The notes beneath the pieces are model-generated. The model saw only the letters and a list, made by a program, of their open reading frames with translations. It made no database searches and was not told the DNA's origin. This document shows positions 32,175 to 42,100 of a DNA stretch of 44,225 nt, piece by piece. Source of the DNA: Prevotella sp. (GTDB taxonomy: Bacteria; Bacteroidota; Bacteroidia; Bacteroidales; Bacteroidaceae); NCBI GenBank assembly GCA_024692385.1, contig JAILMS010000049.1, positions 1 through 44,225 of the forward strand, written 5' to 3'. Both the position numbers and the translations under genes were made by a program. Every line of letters starts with the position of its first letter. Within the stretch, counting starts at the first letter, position 1.

Positions 32175-33419
32175 TTACTTCACGCCGTAGATAACCACCT
32201 TGTCAGAATGCAGATAGTTGTTGATGTTCTGCTGGCGGAGCTTAACCTCCTTGCGCAGCTCAAACAAGTGCAGTCCCCAACGGTCGGTATACCACTCAGT
32301 GGCAATATCCAGCTTCTTGAGGATGGAGTTCATACCAGCCAGGCTCTCATCAGTCTTATAAGGTACCCATGCGAGGAAGTCGCGGAAAGAGGTGAAACTC
32401 TGCAACTTGGTGTAGCGATACTTGTTGACATAAGCGGTCTTGGCCTTGTTCACTACCTGCTCAGTGTTGCGGAATACATCCAGTGCGATGCGGTCTGTTG
32501 CCTCATACTCGCCTGTAGTCTCGTTATATTCCTCCTCAGTATAGATGGTGAAATCGTTCCAGTGAGTGTTGGGGGCATCTACGTTGATGTCCAGTGAGTC
32601 AATCAGCTCATAGACACGCTCTTTGTCGCCAGCACGCAGGCCAGGGCAGCAAGCGTTGATGATACGGTTCATCCAGCGAGAATCGGTATCGGTGATGGTA
32701 CAAGAGAGCGTCTCTACAAAGTCCTCATAGTTGGCAGAAGAGGCGTAGTGAGTGACATAACCCAGCTGGTGGGTAGTCAGTGAGTCACGCTTGTGCCAGT
32801 CGATAGGGTCGTATGTACCAGAGGTAACCTGTCCGAAAGTGATAGGATACGACTTGGTCTGGTGAAGAATGTGAGAGAACTCGTGGTGCATGGTGTGGAA
32901 GATGCGCTCGTTGAGAACCTCAATATCGTTGGCATCGTATACTACATCCTCAGACCAGGGCTTGATCTCATTCACGTTGTAGAGCGTAATCTTTACACCG
33001 CCAGATGCTGTTCCCAGCACCTCAGTACCCGTTGTGGGGCTATAACCTGTAGAACCAATGAAGTGGAACATACGAGGACCATAGCGCTTCATGAAGTCAT
33101 CGCCTGCATACTCGCTATATACATCATAGAACAAGTAGCGGATGAAGTGAGCCAGCAACTGCGAACGTCCGTATTCAGCAGGGGTGAGCTGGAAATTCAT
33201 GTCAGAGGCAGTGAAGTTGAACTTGTACTGAACCTCTACATTGTAGGGCTGCAGGAAGTTGTCATACAGCCACTGGTCGAATTCTACTGTACTTGCATTC
33301 TGATCAACTACGGCCATGTCGGTTTTGAAGATTGACTCAGTGAAGTCATCCTCGCTACGGCAGGCGCCGAGTGACAGCAATGATACTGCCATGCACAAAA
33401 TATATAATTGCTTTTTCAT
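32175..33419 (-). CDS. Substrate-import-associated zinc metallohydrolase lipoprotein
   Basis: 414 residues. Lipobox LGAC (Cys20) followed by RSEDDF. The zinc motif HHEFSHILHQ (H179, E180, H183) marks a HExxH metallopeptidase, and the sequence matches the family described as occurring with SusC/SusD pairs in Bacteroidetes. The third ligand is not obvious. The protein should sit on the cell surface beside the SusCD transporter and trim peptides or another substrate before import. It lies 17 bp after the SusD gene, in the tight operon. Confidence 0.88.
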   Translation of the reverse strand: MKKQLYILCMAVSLLSLGACRSEDDFTESIFKTDMAVVDQNASTVEFDQWLYDNFLQPYNVEVQYKFNFTASDMNFQLTPAEYGRSQLLAHFIRYLFYDVYSEYAGDDFMKRYGPRMFHFIGSTGYSPTTGTEVLGTASGGVKITLYNVNEIKPWSEDVVYDANDIEVLNERIFHTMHHEFSHILHQTKSYPITFGQVTSGTYDPIDWHKRDSLTTHQLGYVTHYASSANYEDFVETLSCTITDTDSRWMNRIINACCPGLRAGDKERVYELIDSLDINVDAPNTHWNDFTIYTEEEYNETTGEYEATDRIALDVFRNTEQVVNKAKTAYVNKYRYTKLQSFTSFRDFLAWVPYKTDESLAGMNSILKKLDIATEWYTDRWGLHLFELRKEVKLRQQNINNYLHSDKVVIYGVK

Positions 33420-33436
33420 CTTGTCTTGCTATTGGA

Positions 33437-35152
33437 TTATTTAACTACTGAGTAACCTAATGTGCGCAGGTCGTTGCCATCGTTGGTGTCTAAAGAACGA
33501 TCGTTAGAAGGATAACCTGCGTCAACGGCATTATAAGGAATCTGAACAACACGGCGTGGGTCGTTCCACTCCAGTACGTCGCAAGTAGCGTCATAGTCCT
33601 GTGGACCACGATAGATGTGCTTAACGGTGATACCGTAGCGCTTGATATCGAACCAGCGCAGACCCTCGAACATCGTCTCGATACGACGGAAGTGGAGAAT
33701 ACAGTTCAGCACGTTGAGGTCGTCGCCAGTGAGAACCTTGAACTCTGAGCTCATCTTGTCAGGATGCATGTCGTTGACAAAGATGTTGTCGTCGGCAGTA
33801 CCTTTATACTTGTTATTGATATTGCTCTGAGTGAGATCGGTATCAATCATCTTTGAGGCTGTCCATGCACCCAAGTCCTGGATGGCGCCGGCTCTGTCAC
33901 CTAAGTAGAGCTTGGCCTCAGCGCGGCAGAGCAGTGTCTCCTCAGCAGTGAATGGCTGGTAGATGATGTGTACATAGCCAATACCGGCAATCTTGTTGGT
34001 GTACTCGAAGTACTCATAGACGCGGAAGAGCCATGAGCCATACTCTGAACCAGCATTCCAACGGTAGATCTTACCATCGAAGGCTGGAATACGGCTGCTC
34101 CAGTTCGGGCCGCCACCCTCGTAGATGAGGTCCTTAGTAGCAGGAATATTGACTGTAGCCTCCTTACCTGTACGGGCCATCTTTACCTTTACATTCTTAG
34201 CACCGCTGTTAATAGCATAACGGCAGGCAGAGAGCATACGGTCTTGCAGTGAGAAAGTGGTGAGCAACAGGTAGTTGCAGGGTGCCTTCTCGTCGTTATA
34301 GTCGTTGAGCAGGGTGCTGATGGTGTTAGCACTCATCGAAGCCCACTTGCGCAATGAGGTGGCAGGGTTAGCACCCAGTGCCAGGTCTGCATACTTCAGA
34401 CTGTTCTGATAGTCGCGCTTGAACAGATAGAAACGAGCTGCAAAAGCGTAAGCTGCATTGCGGTTGAAGTGATAAGCAGGTACAGTGTACTTAGAGTCAT
34501 CAATCAGGTCGATACCCTCCTGGATGTCCTGCTCGATGAGCTTATATACCTCTGATACCTTCTTACGATACTCAGGCTTAGAGTAGTCTACGCGTACCAC
34601 CTCTTCTACGGTAGTTACGTAAGGAATACCCCAGTCTTCAGCGCTCTTGGTCTCGTCCTTATAGGCCTCGGCAAACACATTGACGAGTACGAAGTGGAAG
34701 TAGGCACGCATGATGTGAGCCTCACCCCATGAGTGAGCCAGCTCGGGATCGTGAGCGGGGTCTGCACTCATCTCTTTCATAGCCTGAATAGCGTGGTTGG
34801 CAGTAGCAATGCCAAAGTAGTACTTATCCCAGATTTCCAGGGGAGTATCATCTTCTGAAGTGCTGTAGCTATTGATGTCTTCCCACTTGTATGCCTCCTC
34901 ATGGAATAGGCTGTAGGCATCGTTGTGTGTGGCAGGAACTACCACGTTGTTATCGACAAGGTTATCGCCCATCAGCTCGCAGATAACTGCAGGAACTGAG
35001 CTGGGATAGCCTGAGGTGAGCAGATTTGCTACCTTATCGCTGCTGTCAATATGAATCCAGCGACTGTCTGGCTGTTCGTCCAGCTTATCTGAGCATGAAG
35101 CGAACAGCAAGCCTACTGCCATCATTGACAATCCGAATATATATTTCTTCAT
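33437..35152 (-). CDS. SusD/RagB-like nutrient-binding lipoprotein
   Basis: 571 residues. Lipobox FASC (Cys20) followed by SDKLDEQPDSR. The N-terminal TPR-like helices include YYFGIATANHAI and the SusD hallmark GEAHIMRAYFHFVLVNVFAEAY (reduced here to its key part A-H-I-M-R-A-Y-F-H-F). The C-terminal region has RRIETMFEGLRWFDIKRYG, shortened to the pattern R..E..FEG.RWFD.KR, which is diagnostic. The protein caps the SusC channel on the outside of the cell. It lies 38 bp after the susC gene. Confidence 0.94.
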   Translation of the reverse strand: MKKYIFGLSMMAVGLLFASCSDKLDEQPDSRWIHIDSSDKVANLLTSGYPSSVPAVICELMGDNLVDNNVVVPATHNDAYSLFHEEAYKWEDINSYSTSEDDTPLEIWDKYYFGIATANHAIQAMKEMSADPAHDPELAHSWGEAHIMRAYFHFVLVNVFAEAYKDETKSAEDWGIPYVTTVEEVVRVDYSKPEYRKKVSEVYKLIEQDIQEGIDLIDDSKYTVPAYHFNRNAAYAFAARFYLFKRDYQNSLKYADLALGANPATSLRKWASMSANTISTLLNDYNDEKAPCNYLLLTTFSLQDRMLSACRYAINSGAKNVKVKMARTGKEATVNIPATKDLIYEGGGPNWSSRIPAFDGKIYRWNAGSEYGSWLFRVYEYFEYTNKIAGIGYVHIIYQPFTAEETLLCRAEAKLYLGDRAGAIQDLGAWTASKMIDTDLTQSNINNKYKGTADDNIFVNDMHPDKMSSEFKVLTGDDLNVLNCILHFRRIETMFEGLRWFDIKRYGITVKHIYRGPQDYDATCDVLEWNDPRRVVQIPYNAVDAGYPSNDRSLDTNDGNDLRTLGYSVVK

Positions 35153-35190
35153 ATCTATTATTTCTTATATTCTTAATACTTAACTTTACC

Positions 35191-38100
35191 TTAGAATCCC
35201 AGACGTACGGTAGCCGTAAACTGCTTAGAGATAGGTGTTGCTACACCACCAGAGTTGATGAACTCAGGATCCTGACCGTTCAGCTTCTTGTCAGCATAGA
35301 GCAGGCAGAGGTTGGTAGCAGACAGCTTGATAGAAGCAGTGTTGATAATCTTAGACTTCTGCAGCAGACCCTGAGGTAGGGTATAGGTTACTGCCAACTC
35401 CTTCAGACGAACGAAGTCACCCTTGGCAACACGCTCAGTAGAGTAGTTGTATACGTTGTAAGCAGTGCTCAGTGTGGTGCTACCGTAACGGTCGCGCTGG
35501 TTAACTGAAGCAATAGTAGGAATATTGGTCTTAGCCTCGTCGCCAGCCTGCATCCAACGGTTCTTGAACTCCTTAGGAAGTGAAGAAAGGTCGCTATAGC
35601 TTGAGCTGAATACGGGGTCGAGACGTACAACGTTACCACCAGAGTAGGTGATGAATACGTCGAGACTCAGCTTACCGAAATTCTTACCAGTAAAGGTGAA
35701 GGTGTTGCTCAGTGAACCATACCATGTAGGATCCTGAGGACCTTCGTAAACGAGGAAGTCTTCCAAGTTCTTTGTTTCCTGGATGTTTACATCACCGATG
35801 GTCTTCTCGCCCTTCTCGTTGATAACCATTGGCAGACCTTCCTCGTTGAGTCCTGCGAACTGATAGCTCCACAGAGTGCGTACGGGATAATCCTCCAAAG
35901 TAGGAATCATATAGGGGTTAGAAGAGTGCTGTCCAACGATGAGGTAGTAGGCGTTACAAGAGTTTTCCAGTGAGGTAACCTTGTTCTTAGCCAGTGAGTA
36001 GATGAAGTCGGTGCTCCACTTGAACTTTGGTGTCTGTATGTTGACAGTAGAAAGACCTACCTCAACACCATGAGAGCTCATGTCGGCCAGGTTGGCATAC
36101 TTAGAGGTCTGACCACCAGCACCCTGTGTGTAAACCAGACCAATCAGGTCGTAGTTGTTACGCCAGTAGGTATCGAAGGTGATACCGATGCGGTCGTTCA
36201 AGAAACTCAGGTCAACACCAAGGTTCCACTCGTGCTTCTTCTCGAAAGTCAGCTCTGTATTAGCCAGATAGTCGATGTAAATCTCTGACTCTGAGGCAGA
36301 AGTGAAGGGACGCCATGCGTTGCGAGTCTTATAGATAACCTCAGCGTTGTTAACCCAAGAGGGACCTGTATCAGCAGTCAGCGAGTAGCTACCACGAAGC
36401 TTGAACTGTGACAGCCACTTGACATTCTGCATGAATGGCTCGTTGGTAACATCGTATGCCAGAGATACGTTCCAAGTAGGCAACCAGCGGCTGTTCTGTA
36501 CCTTACCGAAGCGGTTGGTACCCTCATAACGGAATGTACCGTTGATAGTGTAACGCTTGTCAAAGCTATATACGAGTTGTCCGTAGTAAGCCAGTGTATT
36601 AGTAGTGGTAGAATATTCACCGAAATAGTCAGTGTTCTCCTCGTTACCCTGCTTCAGCCAGAGGTATGGAGTATAGACAATACCACCCATGTCATACATA
36701 TAGCCCCAACCTGTCCAGTTGGTGGTGGTACGCTTTACTGAAGAGTACTCAGTACCAATCATGGCGTTAAGAGTGTGCTTCTCGGCATATACATCGCGGT
36801 AGTCAGCCATGAAGCGGTAGGTGTTTGAGCGCATGTTGTCATCATACTGATACTTGATACCTCCCTTTGGCAATACAGACTCAGGCAGAGCTTTGTCGTT
36901 GCTGGGGTCAGTATAAAGCAGTGGGTTGTTGTCGCGGATGGTAGAGTTGTCATCCTGCTGGTCAACACCGGCACGATAAGCGTTGGCCTGGTTTGACTTG
37001 TCCATCACATTATGCTGACGGCGAGAGTGGCTCATACGGGTAGAAATCAGTCCATTGATAGTAACCTTCTGGATGGGTTTCCACTCCAACTCTGCACGAT
37101 ACATCAACTCGTTGACATCATACTCCATGTAGTTGTAATCCAACTCGTTGAAGATGTTGAAGCCTGTGTAGAAACGAGTATATTTCGTGTTAGGATCCAG
37201 ACAGCGGCTGGTGTTCAGCGCAAAACTGAATGGGTTGATATCGAAGTCACGGTTAACGGCACCAGTTACCACGTCGGTGGTCTGGTTCAGTGAACCAGGA
37301 GCCTCCTGGTTACGGTGGCTACCCTGGGCGGCCAGCTTGGCAGTCAGGTTCTTCAAAATATCATAAGAGATGTTACCGTTGAATGTGTAACGGTCTACCT
37401 TATTGCGGTTTACGTAATAACCGGGGTCATGCATCAGAGACATAGAGAAGTATGCCTGCATGCGATCTGTACCACCAGAGATGCTTACAGAGTGGTTCTG
37501 CTGAACATTGTTGGTGAAAAGCAGGTCGAACCAGTCTGTGTTGCGGAACTCGGCATCCTGCAGATAGCGGTTGCGAGCTGACTCAGTGTTCTCCAAACCA
37601 TAGGTTCCTGTTGCGGGATCATACTTGCGCAACTGCTGGAACATATAGCCATAGACACCGGTATTCTTAGCATTCACCAGATTCTCCAGAGACAGCCAAC
37701 CCTTGTCGGCCATTTCCTTGTAAACACCCATCATTTCCTGAGAGTTCATGATGTTATAGTCACGATAGCTGGGCTTCATGCGGGTAGAGAACTCACCCGT
37801 ATAGTTGACAGAAGCACGACCCTTGCCACCCTTCTTGGTGGTGATAACAATCACACCAGCCATAGCGCGGGCACCATAAATAGAGGTAGCACTACCGTCT
37901 TTCAGAATGGTGAATGACTCGATATCGTCAGAGTTGAGTCCGGCTACGGCACTGGAAATCAGTGTCTTGGCATCACCTGATGCCAACTCGTCGGCACTAA
38001 CATCTACGTTATCCTCGTAGATCACACCGTCAATCACCCAAAGAGGCTTTGAGTTACCGTAAATGGACGTAGCACCACGAACGCGAATCTTGGGCGCAGC

Positions 38101-38565
38101 ACCAAATGAACCACTTACGTTTGTTACCTGAACACCTGCTACACGACCTTCCAGTGAGCGGCTAACGTCAGCCATACCTGCCAACTTAGCCTTGTCGGCA
38201 TCAACTTTTGATGAAGCACCAGTGAAGAGACGCTTGTCTTGCTTCATCATACCAACGGCTACGACTTCTTGCAACTGAGTGGCGTCGGCTTGAAGAGTAA
38301 CCTTCATGCCATTCTTGGCCTTTACAGTTTGCGAAACCATACCGACATAGCTTATCACAAGCTTCTTGCCCTCCTGCACGTTAATGCTGAAGTTACCATC
38401 AAGGTCGGTCTTTGTTCCCAGTTTTGAGCCTTGAATCATAACGGTAGCGCCGATACACGGCTCACCGTTATCCTCAAAGACAGTACCTGTAATCTTCTGC
38501 TGGGCAAACGCCATGCTCAGACTCATGAAGAGACAGGTGAGAAACATTGTCAGTCTTTTCTTCAT
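35191..38565 (-). CDS. SusC/RagA-like TonB-linked outer-membrane channel
   Basis: 1124 residues. Signal peptide (1-21), an N-terminal carboxypeptidase-regulatory-like domain (about 24-100; ITGTVFEDNGEPCIGATV opens it), a plug domain (about 115-245 with IRVRGATSIYGNSKPLWVIDG reduced to its hallmark 'PLWVIDG', and AGVIVITTKKG), and a large barrel ending in Phe. The 'VAVGMMKQDKRLFTGAS' variant of the SusC motif, with M in place of Y-G-T, is of the RagA-like type. RagAB from Porphyromonas imports oligopeptides, and here the operon also encodes two metalloproteases, so peptide import is likely. It is the first gene of the operon. Confidence 0.94.
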   Translation of the reverse strand: MKKRLTMFLTCLFMSLSMAFAQQKITGTVFEDNGEPCIGATVMIQGSKLGTKTDLDGNFSINVQEGKKLVISYVGMVSQTVKAKNGMKVTLQADATQLQEVVAVGMMKQDKRLFTGASSKVDADKAKLAGMADVSRSLEGRVAGVQVTNVSGSFGAAPKIRVRGATSIYGNSKPLWVIDGVIYEDNVDVSADELASGDAKTLISSAVAGLNSDDIESFTILKDGSATSIYGARAMAGVIVITTKKGGKGRASVNYTGEFSTRMKPSYRDYNIMNSQEMMGVYKEMADKGWLSLENLVNAKNTGVYGYMFQQLRKYDPATGTYGLENTESARNRYLQDAEFRNTDWFDLLFTNNVQQNHSVSISGGTDRMQAYFSMSLMHDPGYYVNRNKVDRYTFNGNISYDILKNLTAKLAAQGSHRNQEAPGSLNQTTDVVTGAVNRDFDINPFSFALNTSRCLDPNTKYTRFYTGFNIFNELDYNYMEYDVNELMYRAELEWKPIQKVTINGLISTRMSHSRRQHNVMDKSNQANAYRAGVDQQDDNSTIRDNNPLLYTDPSNDKALPESVLPKGGIKYQYDDNMRSNTYRFMADYRDVYAEKHTLNAMIGTEYSSVKRTTTNWTGWGYMYDMGGIVYTPYLWLKQGNEENTDYFGEYSTTTNTLAYYGQLVYSFDKRYTINGTFRYEGTNRFGKVQNSRWLPTWNVSLAYDVTNEPFMQNVKWLSQFKLRGSYSLTADTGPSWVNNAEVIYKTRNAWRPFTSASESEIYIDYLANTELTFEKKHEWNLGVDLSFLNDRIGITFDTYWRNNYDLIGLVYTQGAGGQTSKYANLADMSSHGVEVGLSTVNIQTPKFKWSTDFIYSLAKNKVTSLENSCNAYYLIVGQHSSNPYMIPTLEDYPVRTLWSYQFAGLNEEGLPMVINEKGEKTIGDVNIQETKNLEDFLVYEGPQDPTWYGSLSNTFTFTGKNFGKLSLDVFITYSGGNVVRLDPVFSSSYSDLSSLPKEFKNRWMQAGDEAKTNIPTIASVNQRDRYGSTTLSTAYNVYNYSTERVAKGDFVRLKELAVTYTLPQGLLQKSKIINTASIKLSATNLCLLYADKKLNGQDPEFINSGGVATPISKQFTATVRLGF

Positions 38566-38673
38566 AAATTCTTTATTCTCTTGTTATTTTTAAATGGTTA
38601 TTTCATTTTTGTGATGGCTGCCTTTCTCAGTTAAGGATCGGGCTGTTTGCCAATTACCAAGTTGCTTTATATT

Positions 38674-38693
38674 ATAATGTACGGGTACATTAT
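38674..38693 (-). other. Hairpin in the susC 5' leader (proximal)
   Basis: Plus-strand palindrome TAATGTAC-GG-GTACATTA with one more A-T pair. In the minus-strand RNA it forms an 8-9 bp stem with a CCCG-type loop, about 110 nt upstream of the ATG. It could be an RNA element or a protein-binding site. Confidence 0.55.
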
Positions 38694-38716
38694 TTTATTT
38701 CTCCCTTGTGTGTTGT

Positions 38717-38733
38717 GGTGTTCTAAAAACACC
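38717..38733 (-). other. Hairpin in the susC 5' leader (distal)
   Basis: GGTGTT (38717-38722) with AACACC (38728-38733), 5-nt loop, preceded on the minus strand by CCCCC. It lies about 20 nt after the predicted transcription start, near the RNA 5' end. Confidence 0.5.
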
Positions 38734-38755
38734 GGGGGATAATATTTGCAAGGTG

Positions 38756-38787
38756 CAAAGGTAATACTTTTGCGTTATTTTAGCAAA
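38756..38787 (-). promoter_or_regulatory. Promoter of the protease-coupled SusCD operon
   Basis: On the minus strand: TTTG (38787-38784), 20 bp, TACCTTTG (38763-38756). The predicted leader is about 185 nt, unusually long for this window, and contains two hairpins. Confidence 0.8.
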
Positions 38788-38919
38788 TATTATTTTAAAA
38801 AATATGCATTTTGGCCTCATTTTTTAACTGATTGCCTGTTTTTTGTTCCATATTGTTGTAAATTGTGAGTTTGAACTGGTCAATTTGTAACAATTGAACT
38901 TCTTACGGAGGTTGTAAGA

Positions 38920-38940
38920 CTGTATAAATATCGTATACAG
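38920..38940. promoter_or_regulatory. Candidate operator between the two SusC genes
   Basis: Perfect inverted repeat CTGTATA-N7-TATACAG, 21 bp. It lies about 130 bp upstream of the -33 box of the minus-strand susC and about 95 bp upstream of the -33 box of the plus-strand susC. Its CTGTAT half-site is also the repeated unit of the array at 28411-28500. Other inverted repeats nearby are CAATT-N6-AATTG at 38881-38896. Confidence 0.45.
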
Positions 38941-39035
38941 ATGTCAGTTTGATAGTAAAAACTTGGCTTTTGTTTACTTTTATTATGAAAAATGTCAATA
39001 TTTAATGCAAAAAGATGCATTTTTTTACAATTTTG

Positions 39036-39067
39036 TTTGGCTTTAACAAATTTAAGTGGTATCTTTG
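39036..39067 (+). promoter_or_regulatory. Promoter of the second SusCD operon
   Basis: TTTG (39036-39039), 20 bp, TATCTTTG (39060-39067). The leader to the ATG at 39151 would be about 80 nt. Confidence 0.8.
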
Positions 39068-39150
39068 CAGCCGAATTTTTAAAAAAAGTAAATAGTTCAA
39101 TTTAAAACGCGTAACAAAAATCACTAATTAATTATATTTTTAGAGTGCTT

Positions 39151-42100
39151 ATGAAAAATAGATTAACAATGTTGTTGACGATGTTGCTCCTCGTTGTTGG
39201 GGCTGCATTCTCACAATCGAAAGTTAATGGTACCGTAACCTCACAGGAAGACGGACAGCCCGTAGTCGGTGCTACTGTTCTTGTTGTAGGAACACAGACT
39301 GGTACTGTTACTGATGCAGACGGTAAGTTTGCGCTGACGGTTCCCGCCGGCAAGTCAACTCTGCGAATCACTTATGTAGGTATGGAACCCATCGAGGTTA
39401 GCGCACGCCAGAACATGAAGATTGTGCTGACCAGCGATAGCAAGGCCCTTGACGAGGTAATCGTTGTGGCTTTCGGTACCGCAAAGAAATCGGCATTTAC
39501 CGGTTCTGCCAAGGTAGTGGGTGCTGCTGAGCTGTCACAGTCTCAGGTTACCAGTGTTACTAATGCACTGGCTGGTGCTGTTCCTGGTGTTCAGCTGTCA
39601 TCTGCAAGTGGTGCTCCTGGTGAGACCTCTACCATCCGTATTCGTGGCTTCGGTTCACTGAATGCTGGTAAGGACCCATTGATTATTGTTGACGGCGCTC
39701 CTTATAGCGGTGACCTCGGCAACCTCAACCCCAACGACGTGGAGTCAATGACCGTCCTGAAGGACGCTGCCTCTAACGCCCTGTATGGTGCTCGTGGTGC
39801 TAACGGTGTCATCATGATCACTACTAAGAAAGCTAAGTACGGTGAGGCTAAGGTAACTCTCGATGCCAAGTATGGTTGGAACACCCGTGCCCTCCAGCAC
39901 TATAAGACTATTGACAGCCCTGAGAAGTACTACGAGTTGCAGTATGGTGCAGTTCGTGACTACTATCTTAACCAGGGCATGAGCGAGGTTGATGCTTGGC
40001 AGAAGGCCAACGATAACCTGTTCGGTCCTGCTGCACAGGGCGGTCTGGGATACAACATCTGGACATATCCTGAGGGACAGTACCTGATTGGCCAGGATGG
40101 TAAGCTGAACCCCAACGCTACGCTGGGTCGTGTAATCGAGTATAAAGGTAATAAATATACAATCACTCCTGATGACTGGGAGGATGTAGGTACTCGCACT
40201 GGTATTCGTCAGGAGTACAACCTTTCTGTTAGCGCTTCAAGCGAGAAGACAAACTTCTATGCTTCATTAGGTTATCTGAATAACCAGGGTATTACTGAGA
40301 ACTCTGACTTCAAGCGTTTCACTGGTCGTCTGCGTGCAGACTATCAGGCTAAGAAGTGGCTGAAGATTGGTGGAAACATGTCATACACCCGCTTCGATGG
40401 CAATTCACTGGGTAACAACGGTAGCAGCACCTCTACAGGTAACATCTGGGCTTTCACCAGCCAGATTGCTCCTATCTATCCTATCTGGGTGCGTGACGGA
40501 GAGGGTAACATCAAGGTTGACCAGTTCGGTAACCAGATTATGGACTATGGTACTGGTGCTACCTCTATTTATGACGATCCCGGTTTGACACGTCCTTTCA
40601 TCGGTGATGCTAACCCTGTACAGGATGTTCGTTTAAATACACGTAATAACGAGGGTAACGCCCTTACTGCTAACGGTTTTGCTGATATTACCCTGATGCC
40701 TGGCTTGGTATTCACTGCCAACGCTACTGCAAACCTCGACGAGACTCGTATCACTTATGTATATAACCCGTACTACGGACAGTTCGATACGACTGGTGGT
40801 ACAGTAAGTAAGTATCACACTCGTTCTTACGACTACAATGCTCAGCAGATTCTGAACTACACCACGACATTGGCTGATGTTCACAACCTGAACGTCATGT
40901 TAGGTCATGAGTACTTCGATCGTACCTATGCTCTGCTGTATGCAAGCAAGTCAAAGATGTTCTCTCAGGAGAATAAGGAGTTGGGTGGTGCTGTTGTTGA
41001 CGGTCAGAGCGCTGACTCTTACAAGGAGCGCTACAACAACGAAGGTTGGTTTGCTCGTCTGCAGTACGACTACGATACTCGTTACTTCCTGTCTGCTTCA
41101 CTTCGTCGTGATGCTTCTTCACGCTTCCATCCCGATCACCGTTGGGGTACGTTCTGGTCACTGGGCGGTGCCTGGTTGATGAACAAGGAGAAGTGGTTCA
41201 AGTCTTCATGGGTTGACGAGCTGAAGCTGAAGGCTTCTATCGGTTCACAGGGTAATGATAATATCTACCTGGATGATCAGCTGAACTCTTACCTGTACTC
41301 TGATACTTATGGTATTAGCAACTCTTCTGGTAACATGGGTACCGCCTTCAAAGAGAAGGGTTCTCAGGGTATTACTTGGGAGACTACTACCAACTTCAAC
41401 ATGGGCTTGGAGTTCACACTGTTCAAGAAGCTGACCGGTTCGTTGGAGTACTACTATCGTAAGACCACCGACATGCTGTTCCAGTTCTCTGTAGCTCCTT
41501 CACTGGGTTACTCACGCTACTTCGACAACGTAGGTGATATGTACAACACTGGTATCGAGCTCGACTTGAACTACAACATCCTGAATACCAAGAACGTAAA
41601 CTGGAACCTGCACCTGAACTTCGCTACACTGAAGAACCGCATCACCAAGCTGGCTGATGACAAGAAGGTTTCTACAGTTTATGGTACCGACGGTACTGCT
41701 TACAAGGGTTACAAGGATCCTGACTATAGCTTCTATATCACCGAAGACCAGTCAATCTACACATGGTACATGAAGGACTATGCTGGTGTTGACCCTGCAG
41801 ACGGACAGTCTATGTGGTATAAGAATGTATTCGACGCAGAGGGTAACTGGACAGGTCGTGAGACTACCAAGAAGTATGCTGACGCTGACTACTATGTAAT
41901 CGGTGAGAGCACTGTTCCTCCTGTATATGGTGGTTTCGGTACCTCTATCGAGGCTTATGGTTTCGACTTCTCTATCAACTGTTCTTATCAGTTGGGTGGC
42001 AAGCAGTATGATGGTACCTATGCAACCTTCATGTCTTCACCAAACTCTAACCACGCAGGTTATCAGATTCATGAGGATATCCTCGATGCATGGACACCGG

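Noticed and set aside
25773-38565. Reading the minus-strand locus as a polysaccharide utilization locus
   Set aside because: No glycoside hydrolase, lyase, sulfatase or HTCS regulator is present in the locus; the enzymes seen are two metalloproteases.
39145-39150. GTG start for the second SusC, two codons upstream
   Set aside because: The ATG at 39151 gives a standard signal peptide beginning MKNR; the GTG would add only two residues with no support.
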